The notes: generated by a model from the letters alone, not told the origin. Positions 15,371 through 24,527 are shown, numbered from the stretch's first letter. The stretch is 64,000 nt of DNA from CAYMCO01 sp964388955 (GCA_964388955.1 CAYMCO010000003.1:1-64000), one strand, 5' to 3'. Made by a program: numbers and translations.

Positions 15371-15970
15371 ATGCGAGAGCCGGAATTGATCGATTTGGCG
15401 GAGTCGGAGTGGGATTCGGCTTCGGAGCCGACCGCCCGGGACCGCTGGAAGCGTTGGTTGGGTGAGTTCCTGCAGACGATCATCATCGCCGCCCTGCTGT
15501 TCCTGGTGGTCAATCTGCTCACCGCCCGCATCCGGGTGGAAGGCGACAGCATGGAGCCCACCCTGCACAACAACGAGTTCGTGGTGGTGAACAAGCTGGC
15601 CTATTTCAGGAGCGCGCCGGAGCGGGGCGATATCGTCGTCTTCCGCTTCCCGCTCGACCCGGCGCGCCGCTTTGTGAAGCGCATCATCGCGCTGCCGGGG
15701 GAGACGGTGCATGTGGCGCAGGGCCAGGTGTTTGTGGACGGGGTGCGCCTCGACGAGCCCTATGTGGCGGCCCAGCCGCGCTATGACGGCGATTGGGTGG
15801 TCGACGAGGGGGAGGTGTTCGTTCTGGGGGACAACCGCAACAACTCCTCCGATTCCCAGAATTGGGGCAACTTGCCCATCGATGACATCATCGGCAGGGC
15901 GGAGATCGTCTACTGGCCGCCTTCCGAAATCGGACTGGTCCATCACTACACGTACCCGGGCCTGCCCTAG
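15371..15970 (+). CDS. lepB: Signal peptidase I
   Basis: 199 aa, type I membrane serine protease that cuts signal peptides on the outer face of the membrane. A cytoplasmic N-terminus is followed by one membrane segment (residues 33-50), then GDSMEPTL with catalytic Ser60, RRFVKRIIALPGE with catalytic Lys103, and VLGDNRNNSSDSQNWG (box E). Length and motifs are normal for a Gram-positive-type enzyme. It is a lone gene reading away from the array, with a terminator hairpin at 16020-16050. Confidence 0.97.
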   Translation: MREPELIDLAESEWDSASEPTARDRWKRWLGEFLQTIIIAALLFLVVNLLTARIRVEGDSMEPTLHNNEFVVVNKLAYFRSAPERGDIVVFRFPLDPARRFVKRIIALPGETVHVAQGQVFVDGVRLDEPYVAAQPRYDGDWVVDEGEVFVLGDNRNNSSDSQNWGNLPIDDIIGRAEIVYWPPSEIGLVHHYTYPGLP

Positions 15971-16019
15971 CTCCCGGGGCCGATGCGCCCTGCATCCGGG
16001 ATCATGCGCCACAGCGCTT

Positions 16020-16050
16020 CCGCCGGCTCGCCCGGCGGGGCGTTTTTCGT
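16020..16050 (+). terminator. Terminator after lepB
   Basis: CCGCCGG-CTCG-CCCGGCGG stem followed by GGCGTTTTTCG, a standard intrinsic terminator. Confidence 0.8.
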
Positions 16051-16194
16051 TCGCCGGGCGCGCCCGAATTAACCCAGCCCCAACGACCGTATGTGCGGCT
16101 TGGCCCGAGCGGGGGCGCGGAAATCGCCTGCCCGGCTCTCCATCGCGCGGGAGGCGCCCGCCAACCCGGAACGCCCCCTTTTGCCTTCACAGAA

Positions 16195-16224
16195 TTGACC
16201 TAACCGCGCTGTTGACTGTAATAT
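16195..16224 (+). promoter_or_regulatory. Putative promoter
   Basis: TTGACC, 18-nt spacer, TAATAT, about 110 nt upstream of the signalling gene at 16334. The rest of the 15971-16333 gap shows nothing else but the lepB terminator. Confidence 0.5.
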
Positions 16225-16333
16225 TGGACCTTGGGCATCCGTTAATCCTAATGTGAGATCCCCGGCAATCGGTGGGTGAAACTCGGACGGCGGGCAAGCC
16301 TTTGTGGAGCCTCAGGCGGAGGTATTGAAAGGC

Positions 16334-17947
16334 ATGCATTATCCCCTGCGGGCGATGGTGATTTCGGATATCGAGAGCAACGCGCAGACCCTGATCCGCG
16401 ATGTGCTGCGGCCGGCCGGCATCGAGGGCTCGGTCGCCGATGATCTGTCGCCGCCGGCCGATGTGCTCCTGGTGGACCTGAGCCACCTGGTCGGAGATCC
16501 GCTCAGCGGGCTGCGGGAGCGGCGCAAGAAAGGCGATCACTCCCCTGCCATACTGCTCGCGGCGCACGTGCCGAAATCCCGGCTGCGGGATCTGTTCCGG
16601 CTCGGCGTGCGCGATATCATCTTCAAGCCCTACCGGGCGGACGAGGTGAGCCAGGCCATCCAGGACACCTACCGGAATGCGAGCGCCCCGGCCGGGCCGT
16701 CGCCCAAGGCTGAGGCGGCGCCGGAAGAGGAAGAAGCGCGCCTGAGTCTGAGTGAGATGCGCTTGCTCTCCGAGATCGGCCGCGCCGTTACGGGGTTGGA
16801 GGATCTGGATGAGATCCTGGCGCGGGTGGTGGAAGCCGCGGCGTACGTCACCCGGGCGGAGGAGGCCAACATATACCTCGCGGAGCCGGACACGCAGGAG
16901 GTGGTGCTCCGGGCCAGCAAGCCTGCGGGAGAGCGGCGCGCCACCTTGCAGCGCCTGCGCATCACCGATACCATTGCAGGAAAGGTCTATCGCACCGGAA
17001 AGCCCGTGGTATTTCAGCCCGCGCTCGAACGCGGGAAGGTGAAGGTGCAGACCGGTTTCCTGGTCCAATCCCTGATCAAGACCCCGGTGCGGGTGGGAAA
17101 AGAAGTGGTGGGCGTGTTGGGCGTGTACAACTATTCCTCCCCCCGCTGCTTTCAAAAACACCACCTGGGCTTGCTGCAGGCGTTGGCGGATTGGGCGGGT
17201 GTGGCGTTGGAGCGGGCCGTGCTGCTGCAGAGGCTGGCCGAGTCGCCGGATGAGGCGCCGCAGGTGACGGCCACGCCGCAGGAATGGGTGGGGGAGATCA
17301 GCGCTTTGCTGGAATCGCTCGACGCGGCCATCCAGGGAGGGCCCGACTCGCTGCCGGCTGCGCATGTGGCCAAGCTGCGCCAAATACATGATCAACTGGA
17401 AAACCTGGGCTCGCTGCCCATGGCGGTGCTCGACGCGGGCCAGCGCAAAGAACTGGTCGACCTGCCCCGGCTGCTCCGTGAGGTCGGGAGAGGAGCGGCG
17501 GCGGACTACCCTGAGCGGGATATCCGGGTCGATGTGGATCCGGCCAGCCGCATCCCCCTTTTCCCGGGCGACGAGGGCCGCATCCGCATGATCCTCGAAT
17601 CGCTGGTAGAGGGTGCGCTGCGCAGGAGCCCCTCCGGACCCGTGGACGTGGTCGCCGGCCGGGGGGAGGTGCGCGGGGGCCGGTGGGTGGGTGTGGACGC
17701 GCCGGACCACGTGCATGCCCTGGACGGCCTCTGGGCGCTCGTCCGGGTAGCCGATCGAGGCGGAGGGCTCGACCCTTCAGAGGTTTGGGCGCTGGCCGGG
17801 CCGTTGGCTGAACCTTCCGCGGGGGCGATGGGGCGTGGGCTTTCCATGGGGGAGATACGCCTGATCCTGGGCAGTATGGGTGGGGTGATTTGGCATCGCC
17901 AGATCGACGGCGAAACCCAGGTCTGCATCGCTCTCCCGATGAGCTGA
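16334..17947 (+). CDS. Receiver-like/GAF/histidine-kinase-like signalling protein
   Basis: 537 aa from ATG 16334 (GGAGG 11 nt upstream; an in-frame GTG at 16304 is less likely). Residues 5-115 resemble a CheY/CpaE-type receiver (MVISDIESNAQTLIRDVL, VLLVDLSHL, DIIFKPYRADEV). Residues 140-300 are a GAF domain (LLSEIGRAVTGLEDLDEIL, GKVYRTGKPVVF). The C-terminal 200 residues look like a degenerate dimerisation/HATPase part (EGRIRMILESLVEGALRRSP, VADRGGGLDP, MGRGLSMGEIRLILGSMGGVI). No His phosphosite is evident, so it may be a non-catalytic sensor. Four bases beyond its stop a second gene begins behind GGGAG, suggesting an operon. Confidence 0.8.
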   Translation: MHYPLRAMVISDIESNAQTLIRDVLRPAGIEGSVADDLSPPADVLLVDLSHLVGDPLSGLRERRKKGDHSPAILLAAHVPKSRLRDLFRLGVRDIIFKPYRADEVSQAIQDTYRNASAPAGPSPKAEAAPEEEEARLSLSEMRLLSEIGRAVTGLEDLDEILARVVEAAAYVTRAEEANIYLAEPDTQEVVLRASKPAGERRATLQRLRITDTIAGKVYRTGKPVVFQPALERGKVKVQTGFLVQSLIKTPVRVGKEVVGVLGVYNYSSPRCFQKHHLGLLQALADWAGVALERAVLLQRLAESPDEAPQVTATPQEWVGEISALLESLDAAIQGGPDSLPAAHVAKLRQIHDQLENLGSLPMAVLDAGQRKELVDLPRLLREVGRGAAADYPERDIRVDVDPASRIPLFPGDEGRIRMILESLVEGALRRSPSGPVDVVAGRGEVRGGRWVGVDAPDHVHALDGLWALVRVADRGGGLDPSEVWALAGPLAEPSAGAMGRGLSMGEIRLILGSMGGVIWHRQIDGETQVCIALPMS

Positions 17948-17960
17948 AGGGAGCAAACTG

Positions 17961-18497
17961 ATGGCGACCGACACAGTCTCTGTTGAGGTATATACCCGGT
18001 ACCATCGTATACTCGGTCGCCTGCACCCGGGGCCCAAGGGCCTCTACGGCTTCATGAATATCCCGACCCAATCGTATGTGGAGATGGAGGGAGCGCACAT
18101 CAATCGCCTCCACCAGCCGGGGGTGCTGATCGCCCGCTATTCGAAGCTCTTTCTGGTCAAGCGCGAGATTCACGCCGTGCTGCTGAGCAGCCGCGCCGAA
18201 CTCGGCGCCACGGGGACGATCCGCCGGGGATATACGCACCCTGCGCGCAATCAGGTGCACATCATACTCGAAGGCTATGAGCTTCACGGCACCCTGGAGA
18301 CCGTGGGCAAGTTCGACTTCGGGGTGGTCCTATTCGAAGGGGATCATATCCTCGCCCCGCTCTATGACGCCGAGCTCTCGGCGATCCTGTTCTCCGAGGT
18401 CCGCGCGCGAGCCCCTGCCATGTTGTTCAACCGCAGCATGGTCGATTCGATGGCGTTCTCCATGGCCACGCGCGAAGTGGGGCGCGAATCTCAATAG
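17961..18497 (+). CDS. Unknown protein, operon partner
   Basis: 178 aa, soluble, starting 13 nt after the signalling gene. The N-terminal part (VEVYTRYHRILGRLHPGPKGLYGFMNIP) is conserved-looking, followed by beta-rich sequence (YVEMEGAHINRLHQPGVLIARYSKLFLVKREIHAVLL) and IILEGYELHGTLETVGKFDF. No known domain. Operon position suggests it works with the upstream sensor protein. Confidence 0.75.
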   Translation: MATDTVSVEVYTRYHRILGRLHPGPKGLYGFMNIPTQSYVEMEGAHINRLHQPGVLIARYSKLFLVKREIHAVLLSSRAELGATGTIRRGYTHPARNQVHIILEGYELHGTLETVGKFDFGVVLFEGDHILAPLYDAELSAILFSEVRARAPAMLFNRSMVDSMAFSMATREVGRESQ

Positions 18498-18648
18498 CCG
18501 GGGCTGGGCGCGTTCCATTTCAGGGGGCAAACGCATTTGAATATGGAAACCCCACCGGCCCTTCGTCATCCCCCGATCTCCGCACGTCCCGACCGCGCAG
18601 ACCCGCGCTCGCGGCCATCGCTTTCCCTGCCGCCTCCCAAATCGGATA

Positions 18649-18654
18649 TATAAT
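18649..18654 (+). promoter_or_regulatory. Putative -10 element of comEC
   Basis: TATAAT 32 nt before the comEC start. No good -35 at the right distance. Confidence 0.3.
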
Positions 18655-18685
18655 AGCCGCAAGGTGAGCGCGAGCTGGGGGAAAG

Positions 18686-21022
18686 ATGAGGCTCGTCTGG
18701 CTCGGCCTGGCGTGGCTTTCGGGCATCGTCATCGGCAATACGCACGGCCCAACCGCTTCCGGCTGGCTCCTGCTGGCGGCGGGGGCGCTGGTTGCCGTGT
18801 TCCTCTTCCGCCGCTACGAGACCCATCGTTGGGTGTTCATCCTCATCGTGGTTGCCAGCCTGGCCGCGGCGCGTATGCGCGCCGCCCAGCCCGTCTTCGA
18901 TTCCGGCCATCTCGCATCCTATAACGACGCACCTCAAGCGGTCTCCCTGACGGGCGTCGTGGCCGCCTGGCCCGATGTGCGCGACAGCTACGTCGGGCTG
19001 CGGATCGAGGCGGAGCGATTGCGGGCCTCCCGGGGAGGGAGCGAACTGCCCGTGCACGGCAAGGTCCTGGTGTGGGCGCCGCGTTTCGGAGATTGGCGCT
19101 ATGGGGACCGGGTGCGGGTAGATGGCTTTTTGGAGACGCCGCCCGTGCTGGAGGAGTTCTCCTACCGGGACTATCTGGCGCGCCAGGGCGTATACAGCCT
19201 GATACGGCGCCCGAAGATCCGCCGTTTGGAAGCGGGGGCCGGGAGCCCGGCGCTCAGCCTGATCTTCCGGCTGCGGAGGGCTGCGCTGGACACCCTGCAT
19301 GGCCTGTTTCCCGACCCTGAGGCCTCGCTCCTGGCCGGTATTCTGCTCGGCGTGGAGAGCGGCATCCCCGCGGATGTGCGGGGCGCCTTTCAGGCCACGG
19401 GGACGGCGCACATCATCGCCATTTCGGGCTTCAACATCACCATCATCGCCGGTCTGCTCACGAACCTGTTCGGGCGCGCTTTCGGCCGCCATCCGGGATA
19501 CTGGTTGGCGGGGATCGGGATCGGCCTGTACACGGTCCTGGTGGGGGCGGACGCGGCCGTGGTGCGCGCCGCCATCATGGGCGGGCTGGTGCTGGTGGCA
19601 CGGCGTCTGGGCCGCCAGGTGGACGGGCTGGCCTCCCTGGCCGCAGCGGCGATCGGTATGACGGCCCTCAACCCCTTCGTTCTCTGGGACGTGGGGTTCC
19701 AGTTGTCCTTTGCCGCTACGCTTGGCCTGCTGCTGTACGCGGAGCCTCTGCAAGCGGCTTTCGTGCGTTGGGCGAAACGGTGGCTGGCCGACGAGACTGC
19801 CGAGCGCCTGGCGGGTCCTGCGGGAGAGTGCTTCCTCTTCACCTTCGCCGCTCAACTGACGACCACGCCATTGATGGCGTACCATTTCGGGCAGCTTTCG
19901 CCGGTCTCGCTGGCCGCGAACGCCTGCATCTTGCCGGTCCAGCCGGCGGTGATGCTGTTGGGCGGCGCGGCGGCGCTGCTCGGGTTGATCTGGCTTCCGC
20001 TGGGGCAGCTTGCCGCCTGGGCAGCCTGGCCGTCGGTGGCATTTACGATTCGGACGGTTTCCTTCTTCGCCCGCTGGCCCGCTGCGAGCGTTCAACTGGG
20101 GAATACCGGACCCGCCCTGATCGCCCTGTTTTTCGGGCTGCTGTTCGGCGGGACCGCCGCGGTGAAGGCGGGCGCGCTGACCCGGTTTCGCCTTCCCAAG
20201 CTGCCGGTGCCGGCGTCGGCCGGCCTGGCGTTTCTGGGGATCGCCTGCGCGGTGGTCTGGCGGGCGGTTGGCGATCTCCCTGACGGAAGACTGCACGTCA
20301 CAGTGCTGGACGTGGGCGCGGGCGATGCCGTGCTCATCCAGACCCCGACGGGTCGTTTTGCGCTGATCGATGGGGGTTCGAGCCCGGTGAGCCTCTCGGA
20401 GCAGCTTGGCGCCCGGCTGCCTCTGCTGGAGCGGGAGCTGGATTTCGTGGTGCTCAGCGGGGGTGGATATGATCAGATGGGGGGGCTGGCGGGAGCCGCG
20501 GGCCGCGCCAGGATCGATACCTTGCTGGTGCTCGGGGACCCGGGCGGGAGCGTCTACCAGGAATTGGTGGGCGCGGTGAAGGGCGCTGGAGGCCGGGTTG
20601 CGCATGGGGAGCCGGGGCAGAGCCTCGATCTGGGAGCCGGAGCGGTGCTGACCGTCCTTGCGGCCGGCGAGGGCGGGGGCGTATTGGAGATCCGCTATGG
20701 GGCAGCGGACCTGCTGCTGGCAGCGGGGGCGGATCCTGTCCTGATCGCGGAGCTGACCGCCGCACGAAGGCCAGGGCCGGTGCAGGTCGTGCTCCTGGCT
20801 GGCGGCGGGCGCGAGGCGGTGAATCCCGAGGCGTGGCTGGACCTGTTGAACCCCTGGTTGGCCGTGATCTCCTGTGAGGCAGGGGGTGGCGGGGGCCAGC
20901 CTTCCGCCTCCGTGTTGGAGCATCTGGAGGAATCTCGACTGCTGCGCACGGATCGGGATGGTTGGATCGAGGTGGTTGCAGACGGCGCAGAGATGTGGGT
21001 CTCCGCTGAGCACGCGCAGTGA
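18686..21022 (+). CDS. comEC: ComEC/Rec2-type DNA uptake channel with inactive C-terminal domain
   Basis: 778-aa membrane protein for passage of single-stranded DNA during natural transformation. It has a short N-terminal membrane part, an OB-like DUF4131 region (VSLTGVVAAWPD ... YGDRVRVDG), and the Competence domain with LLAGILLGVESGIPADVRGAF and TAHIIAISGFNITII, about ten membrane segments in all. The C-terminal metallo-beta-lactamase-like domain keeps LHVTVLDVGAGDAVLIQTP and ALIDGG. However, the usual HxHxDH ligand motif is replaced by VVLSGGGYDQMGGL, and later ligands are also missing. The nuclease-type metal site is therefore absent, although ComEC usually has it. Confidence 0.92.
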   Translation: MRLVWLGLAWLSGIVIGNTHGPTASGWLLLAAGALVAVFLFRRYETHRWVFILIVVASLAAARMRAAQPVFDSGHLASYNDAPQAVSLTGVVAAWPDVRDSYVGLRIEAERLRASRGGSELPVHGKVLVWAPRFGDWRYGDRVRVDGFLETPPVLEEFSYRDYLARQGVYSLIRRPKIRRLEAGAGSPALSLIFRLRRAALDTLHGLFPDPEASLLAGILLGVESGIPADVRGAFQATGTAHIIAISGFNITIIAGLLTNLFGRAFGRHPGYWLAGIGIGLYTVLVGADAAVVRAAIMGGLVLVARRLGRQVDGLASLAAAAIGMTALNPFVLWDVGFQLSFAATLGLLLYAEPLQAAFVRWAKRWLADETAERLAGPAGECFLFTFAAQLTTTPLMAYHFGQLSPVSLAANACILPVQPAVMLLGGAAALLGLIWLPLGQLAAWAAWPSVAFTIRTVSFFARWPAASVQLGNTGPALIALFFGLLFGGTAAVKAGALTRFRLPKLPVPASAGLAFLGIACAVVWRAVGDLPDGRLHVTVLDVGAGDAVLIQTPTGRFALIDGGSSPVSLSEQLGARLPLLERELDFVVLSGGGYDQMGGLAGAAGRARIDTLLVLGDPGGSVYQELVGAVKGAGGRVAHGEPGQSLDLGAGAVLTVLAAGEGGGVLEIRYGAADLLLAAGADPVLIAELTAARRPGPVQVVLLAGGGREAVNPEAWLDLLNPWLAVISCEAGGGGGQPSASVLEHLEESRLLRTDRDGWIEVVADGAEMWVSAEHAQ

Positions 21023-21181
21023 TGGCTTCGGTTTCGCTTTTCCGGCATGCCGTCGGCCGGAAATGGGAAAATGCCGCCCCATGCGTCCTGAAGCCCACGG
21101 GCCGGCTGCTGTGCGCTAGGCGTCAGCTCTTTCCGGCGTCCCGTCTGGATAATCCGAGGGCGGGATATTCCCCAATTACCA

Positions 21182-21210
21182 TTGGTTTGGGATGCTTCTT
21201 CCGCTATGAT
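21182..21210 (+). promoter_or_regulatory. Promoter of the small-gene pair
   Basis: TTGGTT, 17-nt spacer, TATGAT, about 24 nt upstream of the ATG at 21234. Confidence 0.55.
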
Positions 21211-21233
21211 GGTAGGGGAAGGGGAGGCGATTC

Positions 21234-21485
21234 ATGGAGAGATGGGCGTATCTATACGTCTACGTCGATGACAGCGGGAATGTAATGAAGGTGAATGACG
21301 AGAATGCCCTGCCATACGGCTATAAGGAGCCCATATACGAATTCATGAATAGAGTCGGTGCCGAGGGTTGGAGATTGGCAAGCCATACTACCTGGAGTGG
21401 GCCAACGGGCGCTTCCCACTACTTCTGTTTTGAGCGCCGGCTGGAGGGGGAGACGCAGGATGAGTACGAAGAACCCGGCGAATAA
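21234..21485 (+). CDS. DUF4177-like small protein
   Basis: 83 aa. MERWAYLYVYVDDSGNVMKVN, IYEFMNRVGAEGWRLAS and HYFCFERRL follow the DUF4177-type pattern (a beta strand, then a LGAEGWELV-like core, then a terminal strand). Cytosolic, function unknown. AGGGGAGG upstream of the ATG. Confidence 0.75.
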   Translation: MERWAYLYVYVDDSGNVMKVNDENALPYGYKEPIYEFMNRVGAEGWRLASHTTWSGPTGASHYFCFERRLEGETQDEYEEPGE

Positions 21486-21550
21486 GGGAACGGTACTGTG
21501 GATTGCGATGCCAAGAGAAGGCTCTGTGGGAGCCCGGGGAGGTATTTCCG

Positions 21551-21823
21551 TTGTACAAGAATGCGATGAACAATAAGTGGATTCGACAGAAAGCGCGATT
21601 TCAAATCGGGGACCTGGTTCGGGCGGAACGCCTTGAAGAGGTTGTTCCTGCGACCGTCTTCCGAGCAGGGGATGCCAACTTGTACCTTCTCATGCCGCTG
21701 GAGGGGCCTCCGATGTTCTGGGCGTTTGAGGCGCACATGTCGCCCCTCTCCCCCGAAGAGAAAAGTAGCCTCGATCCCCCAATCCCCTCCGGCTCGAAGA
21801 AGCCCATCCTCACACACTTCTAG
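21551..21823 (+). CDS. Unknown small protein
   Basis: About 90 aa if started at TTG 21551, which follows GGGGAGG by 8 nt; the frame is open from 21503. The sequence FQIGDLVRAERLEEVVPATVFRAGDANLYLLM looks beta-rich. No family recognised. Confidence 0.5.
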   Translation: MYKNAMNNKWIRQKARFQIGDLVRAERLEEVVPATVFRAGDANLYLLMPLEGPPMFWAFEAHMSPLSPEEKSSLDPPIPSGSKKPILTHF

Positions 21824-21931
21824 GGTCGGCCTGACCGGCCCTCCAGGATTCTGGCCGGCATCCAGCATGGATATGGATGAGGAAGGGCCACCGGGCCTGC
21901 GCGACGGCACATTGATGCCCGCCCCGGGATG

Positions 21932-23260
21932 CTACTTGGCCAAGTCGATCCTGGGAGGCAGAACATAGTTCTCTTCCGGGCGGTATGAGATATCCAGCAT
22001 CGCCGTCCCCGTGATCTTCACGGTATTGCAAATGAGCTGAGACTGCATCGAGAGGTTATCGCCCGTCCCGCGGATAGAGCACAATGACGATGGCGCGTAG
22101 GTCGTCCCGGAATAGACCGACCCCGAGGTCCCCGTGATCTTTGCGACGGACGAATTCCCCGCGGCCACGTACAGGAGCATGCCTTTCCAATCGTTCTGCG
22201 AGGGATCCACCAGGACCCCGGGTGTTTGCTCGGCTGCCAGTGTCACGACCGAGTTGCCGCCGAGGTCGAAGGCCCCGGTTTCGAGGTAGAGCATGACTCC
22301 GGTGCCGGTGATCGTGCCACCATCTCCGGTGAAACCAAGGCTCCCATAGATGCAGTACATGCCCGGCTCAAGCGTGATCTCGGCCCCCGCGTTGAAGGTG
22401 ATTCGGCTGTACCTTCCGGGCTGCAGCGTGAGTTGTTCGTCCGAAGTCGCATGGGCTGTCCCGTAATCCGGCAGCTCGCTGCAATCGGGGACGGGGACCG
22501 GGGGGATGTCTTGGTGCGGTGAGAACTCGAGTGGTGGCGGGCTGACGACGCCTGGTCCTTCCTCTAGGAAGGATCCGGCAGCCCGAACGGCGCTGGGCCA
22601 CGGGTCCAGAATGACGTTGCCGGATCCATTCTGTTTGCCCGATTCGCAGATCCCCGGATCAGTGGTGGAGGAATTGGAGAATGCGTCCCCTCCATGAACA
22701 TACGTGTCTGAGGTCCCTGCGAACCAGAGCGCGGAACAGGCATCTTCCGAAAGGGCGTGGATGACATTGTCCGAAATCCCCTTATTCCTGCGCACATAGG
22801 CGACGGATTCGGCGCTTGCAGAGACGGGGCCGGAATATACAAAGTAGGCGAAATTCGTGCGGACTTCGGAGGTGATCAAGACTTGGATATAGGAGGATTG
22901 GCCCGCGTACTCCCCGGTTCTCGGCGGGTGGCTGATCATCACTTCCCGTCCAGGCCCGATCCCCATCACGCAATCTGGCCCGGGGGGATCACAGGGAGCC
23001 GCGGTCACCGCATATCCAAATTCACCAACGCTGGCCAGCGCTTCTGAGAACTCGTCCCGACCCTCGATCTGGGCCAGGGCTGCGGACAGAACTGCGCCAT
23101 CGGCCGCATTTTGGGCTTGTCGTCTTTCGGAAAACACCAGCCCTCCATCGATCGCCAGGCCCACCATTCCGAGAAAGAATATCATCATCAGCGCAAGGAG
23201 AACGAGGACTTGTCCGGTCTCCCTCTCGCATTGCATGTTGAGCTTGCGGATGTGGTTCAT
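21932..23260 (-). CDS. TadG-like Flp pilus assembly protein
   Basis: 442 aa from ATG 23260 (14 nt after the preceding gene). The N-terminus ERETGQVLVLLALMMIFFLGMVGLAIDGGLVFSERRQAQNAADGAVLSAA is the TadG-like membrane anchor and coiled segment. The following 380 residues form a secreted region rich in short beta repeats (GRYSRITFNAGAEITLEPGMYCIYGSLGFTGDGGTITGTGVML). It is probably a minor pilus or surface component. Last gene of a TadE-TadE-TadG run downstream of the Flp pilin. Confidence 0.85.
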   Translation of the reverse strand: MNHIRKLNMQCERETGQVLVLLALMMIFFLGMVGLAIDGGLVFSERRQAQNAADGAVLSAALAQIEGRDEFSEALASVGEFGYAVTAAPCDPPGPDCVMGIGPGREVMISHPPRTGEYAGQSSYIQVLITSEVRTNFAYFVYSGPVSASAESVAYVRRNKGISDNVIHALSEDACSALWFAGTSDTYVHGGDAFSNSSTTDPGICESGKQNGSGNVILDPWPSAVRAAGSFLEEGPGVVSPPPLEFSPHQDIPPVPVPDCSELPDYGTAHATSDEQLTLQPGRYSRITFNAGAEITLEPGMYCIYGSLGFTGDGGTITGTGVMLYLETGAFDLGGNSVVTLAAEQTPGVLVDPSQNDWKGMLLYVAAGNSSVAKITGTSGSVYSGTTYAPSSLCSIRGTGDNLSMQSQLICNTVKITGTAMLDISYRPEENYVLPPRIDLAK

Positions 23261-23273
23261 AGATAGCCCTCGA

Positions 23274-23741
23274 TTATCCCCCTTGGCATTTCGGCAATAG
23301 TATGGTGTTTGTCGCCTCCGCACCCAGCCGGATCGTCCTGCCAAAGAAGAAAGGTGTGACAAGAACGTAGTCGCTCTGCACTCCTACCCGTATCGAGTTT
23401 CCCGCGCATGCCTCCCCGATCAGCTCGACGGCGATCTGGTCATCGGGCAACGCGCTGAGGTCGATCGGGTTATCCGAGGCGGCTTTGACATGCGCCCTGA
23501 TCTCAGCCGCGTCATCCGGGGCGATGGATCCATAGATGGCCCCTTCTCTGGCCGCAGCACGAAGGGCGATCTGATTGAGATAGGCCATCCCCAGATCCAC
23601 CGCCCCGAACATGGCGAGGAGAATAACGATGGATGCAAACCCGAATTCGACCAAGCTCTGCCCTCGCTCAGAGAACTCCGTTCCCTTGCGCCCGGCCTGG
23701 CGAGCACAGCTATGTGAGGTGGGATTCGTCTTCTCGGTCAT
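23274..23741 (-). CDS. TadE-like minor pilin
   Basis: 155 aa, AAGGAG before the ATG. ERGQSLVEFGFASIVILLAMFGAVDLGMAYLNQIALRAAAREGAIYG is the TadE/TadF signature: a class III prepilin-like segment with E at the +5-like position, then a membrane helix. The C-terminal 80 residues are extracellular. Operon with the two neighbouring Tad genes. Confidence 0.88.
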   Translation of the reverse strand: MTEKTNPTSHSCARQAGRKGTEFSERGQSLVEFGFASIVILLAMFGAVDLGMAYLNQIALRAAAREGAIYGSIAPDDAAEIRAHVKAASDNPIDLSALPDDQIAVELIGEACAGNSIRVGVQSDYVLVTPFFFGRTIRLGAEATNTILLPKCQGG

Positions 23742-23771
23742 GGGCTCCTTGTTGGGCGGGTGGATAGCGCC

Positions 23772-24332
23772 TCACTTGATGTATATGTCCATGAGCAAAG
23801 AGTGGCTCGACTCGCTTTCCAGTGGGAGGTCCGGTATCACTTGGAGGAAATACCGGGCAACGGGCGAATAGGTCGTTGCCGAATTGACGGTGACCTGCCC
23901 TCCCATGGCGACCTCGATGTCATCCGCAGCGGTGCCTGCTTGGCAGTATTCGACTGGGGGCAGGCCTCCCGGCCCGTCGGGATCATAGGAGATCTCGACG
24001 GATGGGCTGGCGAAAAGAGTGGCGCTCCAAACCATTTCTCTCATCCCGGCACAATCGTCGTAGTGCGCGACCCCGTCAGCATTTTTTCCTGAGGTGGCCC
24101 CATAGCGGGACGCGTTTCGGGTGCCTGTGGCCATCGAGGTCTGAGTGGCCACCAACAACGTGAAGTCGGTCATCCCGATGATCAAGATCACAAACAGCGG
24201 GAGAATGAGGGCGAATTCGACCAATCCTTGGGCCAAACCGAAACCGCCGGCCCGGCTAGGGGCGGCCGGGCGCTTTGGCTCCCGGGCGGGTGCACCGATG
24301 GTGGAGCGGATCCAAACGCGTTCAGTCTTCAC
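23772..24332 (-). CDS. TadE-like minor pilin
   Basis: 186 aa from GTG 24332. The first 30 residues are basic and proline-rich, then GLAQGLVEFALILPLFVILIIGMTDFTLLVATQTSMATGTRNASRYGA marks TadE. A secreted C-terminal part contains two Cys (DDCAGM, VEYCQAG). First gene after the flp terminator hairpin. Confidence 0.85.
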   Translation of the reverse strand: MKTERVWIRSTIGAPAREPKRPAAPSRAGGFGLAQGLVEFALILPLFVILIIGMTDFTLLVATQTSMATGTRNASRYGATSGKNADGVAHYDDCAGMREMVWSATLFASPSVEISYDPDGPGGLPPVEYCQAGTAADDIEVAMGGQVTVNSATTYSPVARYFLQVIPDLPLESESSHSLLMDIYIK

Positions 24333-24428
24333 GGAATCGCTATCCCCCTCAAAACCAGCCGCTGATGCAATCTGCGATGCTGCCAGAACAAACCGGTCGA
24401 CGTATCCCCGTGTGTAATCGGCTGTTCA

Positions 24429-24462
24429 CCAGCACCGCCCATCGGAAGAAGGGCGGTGCTGG
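24429..24462 (-). terminator. Hairpin between flp and the TadE genes
   Basis: CCAGCACCGCCC pairs with GGGCGGTGCTGG over 12 bp around a loop of about 10 nt. There is no long T-run on the minus strand, so it may act as a partial terminator or RNA stabiliser that keeps pilin expression above that of the downstream genes. Confidence 0.55.
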
Positions 24463-24527
24463 ATCGCCGCTGCCAATCCAGGGGTCAAATTGGCAGAATG
24501 GCATCGAGTCTGATCGAACATACCTCC

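Noticed and set aside
16187..17716. 509-codon minus-strand frame
   Set aside because: Antisense shadow of the receiver/GAF gene; composition typical of a GC-rich complement.
18566..21082. 838-codon minus-strand frame across comEC
   Set aside because: Antisense shadow of the well-supported comEC gene in GC-rich DNA; His/Arg/Gln/Pro-rich product without domains.
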